A stretch of DNA of 64,000 nt, taken from the NCBI RefSeq assembly GCF_900110955.1, contig NZ_FOFR01000033.1, positions 17,193 through 81,192 on the forward strand, read 5' to 3'. This stretch comes from Lentzea xinjiangensis (GTDB lineage Bacteria > Actinomycetota > Actinomycetes > Mycobacteriales > Pseudonocardiaceae). The notes under the pieces are model-generated. The model searched no databases. It was given only the letters and a program-made list of their open reading frames with translations, and was not told the origin of the DNA. Of this stretch, positions 57,620 through 64,000 are shown one piece after another. The translations under genes were made by a program, and so were the position numbers. Every line of letters starts with the position of its first letter. The first letter of the stretch is position 1.

Positions 57620-58590
57620 GACCCGCCACCGAGGTCGGCGTAGGCCGTGCCCCAGATCTGACCCCTCCGTCGGCGGTCGGACCGACCGGCGTGCGACCCG
57701 AACCGTGTACAAGCGAACACGAACTCCAAGTGGGTGACCCAGCAGACAGTCGTGCCAGGGGCCGGTCTGCAGTGCAGGCGCGACGAACTGCGATGCCTGG
57801 GTCACGGGCGCGTACTTGGCGACGGCACGCCAGTATCGGGCCTGATCTCGCGGGGGGAAGAGCTCTGCGACCAGGCCGTCCACCGTGGGCGCCGCTCCGC
57901 CGGCGAGCGTGGCCGCAGCCACGGCGGCGAGTGCTGTGGCACGGCTGAAGTCGAGGGGGGTCGATCGCGCCACGGAGGTCGCCTTGTCGACTTCACCGGC
58001 CACGATCAGGGCGTTCACGAGTTCCTCGACACCTGTGGAGCGGTCGATCAAATCTTCGATCGACCGGACGAGGGACTCGGCACGGTCGAAGTCGCCGACC
58101 CTCAGGGCCGCTCTGATCAGGAACCAGATTCCGTTGCCGGACATCGGATCACTCGCCGCGGCGTGATCTCCGGCATCGAAGAGCGCGAGTGCGATCCCGA
58201 TGATCGCCCTGGACCGCCAGAACGGATGACTGATCAAGCGCAGCAACAGGGTGGACGGTTCGAGGTCGCCGGTAGCCGCAGCAATCTGGACGACCAGTGA
58301 GCAAGCCTCCGATCTGGCGTGCCGCCGGCGAATCGAGGTGGCGATGCGCGCTGCTCGGTCCAGATGCCCCACGACGGCCACACGCGGACGACGTCTCGCA
58401 GGGCGTTTGCACGCAGGTGTTCGCTGTGGATCGCTATCGCGATGGCACGCGCCCGATCGGGATCACGCTCCGCTGTCGCGAGTGCGATCTCCGCATACGC
58501 GTGGGCGCGTAGACGGGTTTTGCGGATGCTCCGAACCAGCCGCTCCTTCCGGTCATCGGCCAGGCCTGTGTGCAGCCCGTCGGGAGGCAC
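57620..58590 (-). pseudogene. Helical-repeat (TPR-like) protein fragment, frameshifted
   Basis: A minus-strand frame from about 58560 reads YAEIALATAERDPDRARAIA, shifts near 58390, and continues as HLDRAARIATSIRRRHARSE and RVGDFDRAESLVRSI. This is the repeat pattern of actinomycete TPR-like solenoids that follow ATPase or kinase domains. It fades out near 57800 without an obvious end domain. The frameshift and absence of any N-terminal signalling domain mark it as a remnant. It is convergent with the P450 gene. Confidence 0.65.
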
Positions 58591-59116
58591 GAAACCAGGG
58601 CCTTGGGCACGGGCACGCCAGTCGAGGAGTGCAGCACGATCGACAGGGCGATGGTGATCGCCACCAGGTCGAACACGTGCTCACCGGTCGGAACACCCGG
58701 CCTGCACGACGAGAAGGCCGTAGACCACCGACGCGAAGCCCTTCGGGCCGAACCAGGCGGCGGCGGAACGTTCGCGTGCGGCCAGGGGTGTGCGCAGGAG
58801 CGAAATCATCATCGCGGCCGGGTGCACGAGGAAGATCGCGATGACTGCGACGGCCCAGTCCCCCACGCTCAGGTGCGAGAGGCGTTATCAGTGCGCCGAA
58901 GACGAGCAGCGTCGCGAACTTCATGATCTCGGACAGCAGGTCGCCGAAGTGCTCGAAGTGTTCGGCTGCAACTCGGTCCAGCGTCGTGATGGTCGAGCCC
59001 GCGGCGAACGCAGCGAGGTAGGGGTGGCGTGCGTCAGGTGCCAGGCCCTGAAGCACGGCCTTGAACCGCAACAGGTTCAGCATCACCAGCGGCCCTATGC
59101 GTGCCGAAAACTGCAT
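58560..59116 (-). pseudogene. Cation:proton antiporter (CPA1/NhaP-like) fragment, frameshifted
   Basis: Membrane-type segments read in order across frames: HPYLAAFAAGSTITTLDRVA and KFATLLVFGALITP, then after a shift VIAIFLVHPAAMMISLL and AAWFGPKGFASVVYGLLVV, then after another shift FDLVAITIALSIVLHSSTGV. The GPKG and HSSTGVP words are typical of this antiporter family. Only the last third of the protein is represented. Two frameshifts make it a pseudogene. Confidence 0.8.
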
Positions 59117-59290
59117 GCACGCAGGTTAAGCGGAATGGTCGTACTCTCGGATGACTCCGCCGAGACGGTCCTGTCGGTCAATGGTGAGACGTTCAATCTG
59201 GCCGTGTTCAAGAGACAAGGCCGTGCCCGCAGGGGTACTTCAGCGGCGAGTGATCGGTGGGCGCGGTGCTCGTTGGAGTGCCGCTCGTAC
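59117..59290 (-). mobile_element. DDE-integrase-type transposase C-terminal remnant, copy A
   Basis: On the minus strand the frame reads RAHRSLAAEVPLRARP, matching the RPHRSL-x-x-x-P-L end motif of IS481-like integrase-core transposases. It directly abuts the antiporter remnant. A related remnant lies at 63658-63906, and the two share about 170 bp of recognisable similarity. Confidence 0.6.
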
Positions 59291-60044
59291 TCACGCAGCG
59301 CGTGCCACAGGTGGGGCCAATTTCAAGATCAGCGTGCGGTCCAACAGCTGCCCTGGCTGCTGCACAAAGCCGAAGCGCTGCTGCTTCTTGACGCGTCCCG
59401 ACTGACTCATCGCTTTCGTGATGACCGGACGCAGTCCACCCCTGCCCATCCGGGCCAGGTCACACGCCCTGTCCCGGATGTCCGCACACACGTCGCCTGC
59501 GTCGGGCTGGACGGGCTGCGGCCCGGAGCCGGTGGGAGTTCCAGCCTCGCAGGGTCGCCTCGATCAACACCTCCGGCCACGAGCACGGGCTGGTCTACCC
59601 CCACGGGCGGGCCGGGTGGTCTGGCACGATGACGCCTCGCCGTTCTCGGCCTGTTCCGGCTTGGTCCCCGCCTCCACGTTGCCTGCGAACCGCGATGACC
59701 TTGCCGTACTCCGCATCGATGACCTCGTGCGCGGCCTGCCCACCCTGCGGACGCAGCATCTACCACGCCGCGAGCTGTACCTCGCCGTGGGCGGCGAGTC
59801 CTCGCTGGACGGCCACCTCGGAGATCTGCTCGGTGATGAAACCCTGGTAGTGGGCTGCTTCGATGCTCTCGACCTCCCAGCCGCCCGTGAACGTCTCGCG
59901 GATGACGTCGGCGTAGGCCTTGGCCGCGTCGGGATCTCCGTAGGCGCCGAAGCCGTGGAAGAGTGCCACGTCGACGACGGTGTCGGAGCCGCCGCGAGGA
60001 ACGGGGGGTGTTCCGGGTGGAGCATGTTGGCCACCTCGAAGCGG
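59291..60044. other. Degraded region with one protein-like fragment
   Basis: A minus-strand frame at about 59770-59990 reads DVALFHGFGAYGDPDAAKAY and FTGGWEVESIEAAHYQGFIT. It looks like genuine coding sequence but I do not recognise the family. It is joined without a gap to the PKS 5' remnant. The rest, 59291-59760, shows no gene. Confidence 0.35.
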
Positions 60045-60230
60045 GCCGCGGGACCGTGTGCCCGGTACGACGACCACCGATCGCGGGGAAGGTTCCCGAC
60101 CTCGCTGCGCGCCGCGATCAAGCCGGCCCAGAAGTCCGCTGATTCACAGATGCCATCAGCCAACCGCAGGCCCAAACCCACGACGGCGACGTCGTTGTCA
60201 GGGCCGCCAAACTCGAACGCGTCATTGATG
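60045..60230 (-). pseudogene. Duplicate 5' end of the iterative PKS gene
   Basis: This segment is a close copy of the first ~170 nt of the PKS gene at 9344, together with ~30 nt of its leader (CTGAGATCT here versus CTGAAATCT there). The encoded words VAVVGLGLRLADGICESADF and NLPRDRWSSYRAHGPAA parallel the PKS N-terminus. The original start is damaged (the Met codon region differs by small indels). At about codon 55 the match ends abruptly and an unrelated fragment follows. It is a truncated duplicate, not a gene. Confidence 0.85.
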
Positions 60231-60374
60231 CCTCACAGATCTCGGACAGGCCCGTCCACATGGCACGGGAGCAAGCTTCGGTGATCAGTCCAAATGAGCC
60301 AGCGTGTCGGCTTCGCCGTGCTCGACGTGGTGGTGTGGTCAACCGCGAGAATCACGTCCGCCGCCCTGGGATCA

Positions 60375-61580
60375 CTACCTGCGTTCACAAAGCGCGTTCT
60401 TGACCAGGTCGAAAGACGGGTCCTCGAGCGGCGTCGGCGGGGTGGACGACTCCTTCGGGATCACGGAGTCGGTGTTCATCGAGACGATGACACTGCGCTT
60501 GCCGTCGGGCGTGATCCCGTTGCGGGTCTGGAAGCCCTGGATGTCGCCCGCGTGTGACCAGTACCCGCCGCACGCGGTGGGAATCCAAGCGATGCCCAGT
60601 CCATAGCGCGCTTCCGGCCACACCGACTGCAGGCTCGGCGCCGGCACCGTCTTCTGCATCTCGGCCAGCTCCGCGGGAGCGAGGAGTTTGCCCGAGATCA
60701 AGGCTTGGAGGAAGACCAGCGCGTCGCCGGTGGTGCTGACCAGTTCGCCTGCCGCTTCGGCGTAGGACGGGTTCAGTTCGGTGACGTCGACGGGCTTTCC
60801 GAAGCGCAGCGGCTCCGCTGTGACGTCTTCCGGGAAGCGCTCGTACGCGGTCGCGTGGGGATGCGGCAGCACAGTCGAGTGTCCGGGGGTCGACGTGTTC
60901 CGCATGCCCAGGCGCTTGATGATCCGCTCGTCGACGGCGGCGCGCCAGTCCTGGCCGGTCACCTCGCCGATGATCATTCCGGCCAGCACGTAGTTGGTGT
61001 TGGAGTAGCTCCAACCGGCGCCGGGCGCGAAGGTGGGTGTCTGACGCATCGCGAGGGCGACGAGGTCTGCCGGGGAGTGCTTGTCGAACCGGTGTTGCCG
61101 GAAGTCGCTCTCGGTGAACACCGGCACACCGGCGATGTACTCGGGAACGCCGCTGGTGTGCTGGAGCAGCTGACGAATGGTGATCTTGCTGCCGTCGTTC
61201 CCGTTGCCGGTCACGACTCCGGGCAACCACTTCTCGACGGTGTCGTCGAGCGACAGGCGGTGTTCGCCGACGAGTTGGAGCAGCGTGGTCGCCACGAAGG
61301 TCTTGCTGAAGCTCGCGATGCGGAAGTGGGCGTCCCACGGGACCGGCGTCTTCGCGTCGGTATCGCCTTCTCCGCTGCGGACCTTCACGACACCGTTGGG
61401 CATGCGCAACTCGGTGAGAACGCCGGGGGTACCTTTCGACACCAGTGCGTCGGCATCTTTCTGCAAAGAGACCTGGGTCGCGTCGTTCCCGTCGTGCTCG
61501 GCGCCAGCCGGCGAACATCCGGTGCCGAACGAGATTGCGGCCAGCACTATCAGTGCGCTCGTTTTCGTCCTCATGGTCAT
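60375..61580 (-). CDS. Exported serine beta-lactamase/DD-peptidase-like hydrolase (lipoprotein)
   Basis: The protein of about 401 aa has an N-terminal signal (SALIVLAAISFGTGCSPAG) whose FGTGC looks like a lipobox, so it is probably anchored outside the membrane. The penicillin-binding-protein-like fold is clear: SxxK in ASFSKTF, YxN in SYSNTNY, and HxG in SHAGDIQG. This is the class C beta-lactamase / DD-carboxypeptidase (family S12) pattern. It may act on peptidoglycan, D-amino-acyl peptides or esters. ATG 61580 is the preferred start; ATG 61574 is possible. It is divergent from a two-component pair, which may control it. Function in the cluster (self-protection or none) is not clear. Confidence 0.9.
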   Translation of the reverse strand: MTMRTKTSALIVLAAISFGTGCSPAGAEHDGNDATQVSLQKDADALVSKGTPGVLTELRMPNGVVKVRSGEGDTDAKTPVPWDAHFRIASFSKTFVATTLLQLVGEHRLSLDDTVEKWLPGVVTGNGNDGSKITIRQLLQHTSGVPEYIAGVPVFTESDFRQHRFDKHSPADLVALAMRQTPTFAPGAGWSYSNTNYVLAGMIIGEVTGQDWRAAVDERIIKRLGMRNTSTPGHSTVLPHPHATAYERFPEDVTAEPLRFGKPVDVTELNPSYAEAAGELVSTTGDALVFLQALISGKLLAPAELAEMQKTVPAPSLQSVWPEARYGLGIAWIPTACGGYWSHAGDIQGFQTRNGITPDGKRSVIVSMNTDSVIPKESSTPPTPLEDPSFDLVKNALCERR

Positions 61581-61699
61581 CACCGTAAGAACTCATCGAT
61601 GCGATGTCGTCATCCTTCTTGGTCGTCCGCCCTACCCTTCTGGTGGTAGGGCGGATCTCGTCTGTTTCTGGACAAGAATCCCCTGGTAGAGTCCAGCCG
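61581..61699. promoter_or_regulatory. Divergent promoter region, serine hydrolase / histidine kinase
   Basis: These 119 bp lie between the leftward hydrolase and the rightward kinase and should hold both promoters. A dyad CCCTACC...GGTAGGG spans about 61630-61650 (arms 7 bp, a few nt apart) and is a candidate site for the adjacent response regulator. Confidence 0.45.
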
Positions 61700-62815
61700 G
61701 TGCGCAAGCTTCTCCGACCGGCGTGGGCGGACCTTCTTCTCGCTCTGACGGCCACGGTCCTCACTCTGGCCAATCAAGTGGGATATTTCGGCGCCGATCT
61801 CACACTCGTGGATTTGTCGCTCGCAGCACTCACGGTGGCGCCGGTGGCGGTTCGTCATGTCGTGCCGGTAACGTCGTTGTGCGTAATTCTTGGTTCCACG
61901 GTCGCCTACGCGTTTCTCGGTTATGGCGCGGTGGGCAACAGAGGGCTCGGTGTGCTCATCGGCGTGTTCACAGTCGCCAACGTGCGTAGCTCACGGATCG
62001 CCGCGATCATGGCAGCGGCGTCTGCGTTCTGCCTGCTGGCGCCCGAATACGTCGGGGAGGCGACGCTGAAATGGCCGGAGGCCGTGCAGACCGCCTTGAT
62101 CCTGTTCATTGCCTGGATGCTCGGCGAGAGCTCCAAGAAATGGGCCAGGCGTGCTGAGGAAGCAGCCGAGCGAGCGGGTCGCGCGGCCGCCGACGAACGC
62201 GTGCGGATCGCACGGGAGTTGCACGACATCGTCGCGCACCACATGTCCGTGATCTCTTTGCAGGCCGGGGTGGCTGAATACACCATCGCGTCCGATCCCG
62301 CTACGGCGCGTACCGCGATTTCAGCTGCCTCCGAGTCCTGCCGAGAAGGCTTGACCGAGATGCGTAGGCTGCTCGACGTGCTGCGGGTGGAGAACGAGAA
62401 CGAATTCCCGGACGTGCAACTCGCGAGCCCGGGCCTCGACGCTCTCCCAGGTTTGGTGGAACGCACGCGCGACGCCGGCCTCACCGTCGCACTCGTGGTG
62501 AGGGGAACACCGCGCGCCTTGCCTCCTGGGCAGGACCTCTGCGCCTATCGCGTCGCGCAGGAGTCCCTGACCAACGTCCTCAAGCACGCGGGTCCCGCAG
62601 CCGTGGAGGTAGTGCTCGACTACCGTGCACACGAACTGATGTTGACCATCACCGATGACGGCGCGCCAAGACGTTCCAGCGCCAAGACGAAGTCGCACGG
62701 CATCCAGGGGATGCGCGAGCGCGCCGAACTCTACGGTGGCATCCTCGACGCCGGACACCACTCTCCCCGAGGGTTCCAGGTCGTGTTGCGCCTGCCGATT
62801 CCGGACGAGGCCTGA
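61700..62815 (+). CDS. Sensor histidine kinase (NarL/DesK type)
   Basis: The 371-aa protein starts at GTG 61700, where the first membrane segment begins; the open frame upstream is not homologous. About four to five hydrophobic segments cover residues 10-150 (for example LLLALTATVLTLA and VTSLCVILGSTVAYAFL). A short coiled stretch follows, then the HisKA_3 box IARELHDIVAHHMSVISLQ with the phospho-His, and an HATPase domain with DLCAYRVAQESLTNVLKHAG and HGIQGMRERAELYGG. It senses through the membrane part and has no large extracellular domain. The response regulator follows after 40 bp. Confidence 0.93.
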   Translation: MRKLLRPAWADLLLALTATVLTLANQVGYFGADLTLVDLSLAALTVAPVAVRHVVPVTSLCVILGSTVAYAFLGYGAVGNRGLGVLIGVFTVANVRSSRIAAIMAAASAFCLLAPEYVGEATLKWPEAVQTALILFIAWMLGESSKKWARRAEEAAERAGRAAADERVRIARELHDIVAHHMSVISLQAGVAEYTIASDPATARTAISAASESCREGLTEMRRLLDVLRVENENEFPDVQLASPGLDALPGLVERTRDAGLTVALVVRGTPRALPPGQDLCAYRVAQESLTNVLKHAGPAAVEVVLDYRAHELMLTITDDGAPRRSSAKTKSHGIQGMRERAELYGGILDAGHHSPRGFQVVLRLPIPDEA

Positions 62816-62855
62816 TTTCCGACCGCAGACCGAATCCACGTGCTGGAGAGATGTG

Positions 62856-63530
62856 ATGGCAATCCGCGTTCTGGTGGTCGACGACCAGTACCTCGTTCGC
62901 CACGCTCTCATGGCGTTGCTCAACGCCGCACCCGGCATCGAACCCGTCGGCGAGGCGTCAGACGGCGAGCGAGCTGTGGCATTGGTCGCCGATCTGGGGC
63001 CCGACGTCGTTCTCATGGACATCAAGATGCCGGTCATGGACGGGCTCAGCGCCACCCGGCGCATCCTCGCGATGCGTCCGGAAACCCAGGTCGTCGTGTT
63101 GACGACCTTCGACATCCCCGAGTACGTCTACACGGCGCTGACCGAGGGAGCCGCCGGGTTCATCATGAAGGACACACCTCCCGATCGGATCATCGCGGCG
63201 GTGCGCACGGTCGCGATAGGAGAGATGCTGATCTCACCGGCCATCACCCTGCGACTGATCCAGACCTACGCACAACGTCACCGCGTCGAGCTTCAGGCGA
63301 ACACCCGCCTGCCGGAACTGACACCACGAGAAACCGAGATCCTGCGGCTGCTCGGAACCGGATCGACCAACGAGGGGATCGCGAACCAGCTCGCGATCAG
63401 CGAAGCAACGGTGAAAACACATGTGAAGCACACGATGCGGAAGTTGAACCTGACCACCCGCGCTCAGGCTGTCGTCGCGGCCTACGAGAGCGGACTGGTC
63501 GTTCCGGGCTCCGCAGCACACGGCGGCTGA
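62856..63530 (+). CDS. NarL/LuxR-type response regulator
   Basis: The 224-aa protein has an N-terminal receiver (VLVVDDQYLVRHALMALL; phospho-acceptor Asp in VVLMDIKMPVMDG; Lys in FIMKDTPP) and a C-terminal LuxR helix-turn-helix (LTPRETEILRLLGTGSTNE, then ISEATVKTHVKHTMRKLNLT). ATG 62856 has GGAGAG 5 nt upstream. It is paired with the kinase and probably regulates the divergent hydrolase or a stress response. Confidence 0.94.
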   Translation: MAIRVLVVDDQYLVRHALMALLNAAPGIEPVGEASDGERAVALVADLGPDVVLMDIKMPVMDGLSATRRILAMRPETQVVVLTTFDIPEYVYTALTEGAAGFIMKDTPPDRIIAAVRTVAIGEMLISPAITLRLIQTYAQRHRVELQANTRLPELTPRETEILRLLGTGSTNEGIANQLAISEATVKTHVKHTMRKLNLTTRAQAVVAAYESGLVVPGSAAHGG

Positions 63531-63657
63531 AGCGACCGCCAGCATCCGCACCAAGTCCAGGGGGATGCTGCGTAGTCCTGTGTGGAGGATGTGTCACATC
63601 AGGTCCGAAGGGGACTTCCGCATCATACGAAACCGAACACCTATCCGATTGCCTTGA

Positions 63658-63906
63658 TTAGCCCTTAAATACCCGGCGAGCTATCCATAGCCACTTGAAC
63701 ACGCAAATCACGCAAGCTTGCCACCGGCAGGTTGTGCGTGCCGAAAATGCGTCCTTGCAGGTTAAGTCACACAGCGTTCTCGTGGATGACTCCCCGAGAA
63801 CGCTGTGTTGATCTAAGCTGAGGCTTTCGATGTGATCGGGTTCGAGAGGTTGGGGCAAAGTCCGCAGAGGGTGCTGCGCGTCGAGTGATCGGTGGGCGCG
63901 CGGCAC
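63658..63906 (-). mobile_element. DDE-integrase-type transposase C-terminal remnant, copy B
   Basis: The minus-strand frame reads RAHRSLDAQHPLRTLPQPLE, again the C-terminal motif of IS481-like transposases. It is related to the remnant at 59117. The region 63531-63657 between the response regulator and this remnant shows no gene. Confidence 0.6.
63769..63808. repeat. 14-bp perfect inverted repeat (hairpin)
   Basis: ACACAGCGTTCTCG and its exact complement are separated by 12 nt. It lies inside the transposase remnant, about 240 bp after the response regulator, and could end that transcript or be an IS-derived structure. Confidence 0.6.
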
Positions 63907-63962
63907 TAAAGGTTGTCCCGTAACGCCGTCTCGGCGCGATCGATGATCTTGGTGTGGAGCGG

Positions 63963-64000
63963 GTGATCAGTGCGGACCGGCCGGAGTGGGTGCCGGTGTT
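63963..64000 (+). CDS. IS5-like transposase, N-terminal start, cut by right edge
   Basis: From GTG 63963 the frame reads MISADRPEWVPVF, a typical opening of actinomycete IS5/IS4-type DDE transposases. The gene runs off the window. The word TTGTCCCGTAAC at about 63915 could belong to its terminal inverted repeat. Confidence 0.5.
   Translation, partial: MISADRPEWVPV

Noticed and set aside
1..64000. tRNA, rRNA or CRISPR features
   Set aside because: I looked for cloverleaf-like CCA ends, rRNA words and regular direct repeats with spacers and saw none I could support.

Overview
The window is high-GC actinomycete DNA. GTG and TTG starts, ATGA/GTGA gene overlaps, LAL-type regulators and a type I PKS core suggest a Streptomyces/Pseudonocardiales-like genome; the genus is inference. 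Almost all of it is one specialised-metabolite locus with an unusually high load of broken genes and insertion-sequence remnants.

Layout. 0-4 kb: an unrecognised gene cut by the left edge, translationally coupled to an MIO-type aromatic amino acid ammonia-lyase/2,3-aminomutase, then a ruined second MIO gene joined to an aldo/keto reductase tail. 4.1-9.3 kb: an iterative type I PKS of the 6-methylsalicylic-acid-synthase type. 10.8-19.6 kb: the regulatory block, two tandem LAL (AAA+/LuxR) activators of about 965 aa, each followed by a matching hairpin, then two short IclR-type regulators. 19.6-38.8 kb: a small modular PKS. The plus-strand gene encodes a KSQ loading module (methylmalonyl-type AT) plus module 1. 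Divergent from it, module 2, module 3 and a discrete acyltransferase form a tightly overlapped minus-strand operon. Module 3 has a shrunken AT without the catalytic serine and ends in a fused classical SDR instead of a thioesterase; the discrete AT next to it also lacks the serine. 39-44.5 kb: XdhC and GNAT pseudogenes, a type II thioesterase, a fossil KSQ-SDR fusion, and a coupled pair made of a YrdC/Sua5-like protein and an isopropylmalate/homocitrate-synthase-like enzyme. 44.5-54.5 kb: glycosyltransferase, aldehyde dehydrogenase and bicupin genes among IS and gene remnants. 54.5-57.6 kb: SDR, aldo/keto reductase and P450, apparently one operon. 57.6-60.3 kb: more pseudogenes, including a stray copy of the iterative PKS 5' end. 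60.4-63.5 kb: a penicillin-binding-protein-like serine hydrolase divergent from a NarL-type two-component pair. The right edge holds transposase sequence.

How it may work together (inference). The modular line would start from propionyl (decarboxylated methylmalonyl) and add three malonate units, giving by textbook domain logic a 7-hydroxynona-2,4-dienoyl chain if all reductive domains act. The 6-MSAS-type enzyme would supply a small aromatic acid, the MIO enzyme an arylacrylate or beta-amino acid, and the glycosyltransferase, P450, SDR, AKR and ALDH would tailor. The LAL and IclR genes are likely pathway regulators. The broken second MIO gene, KSQ-SDR fusion and iPKS 5' fragment look like debris from duplication and collapse of related cluster segments.
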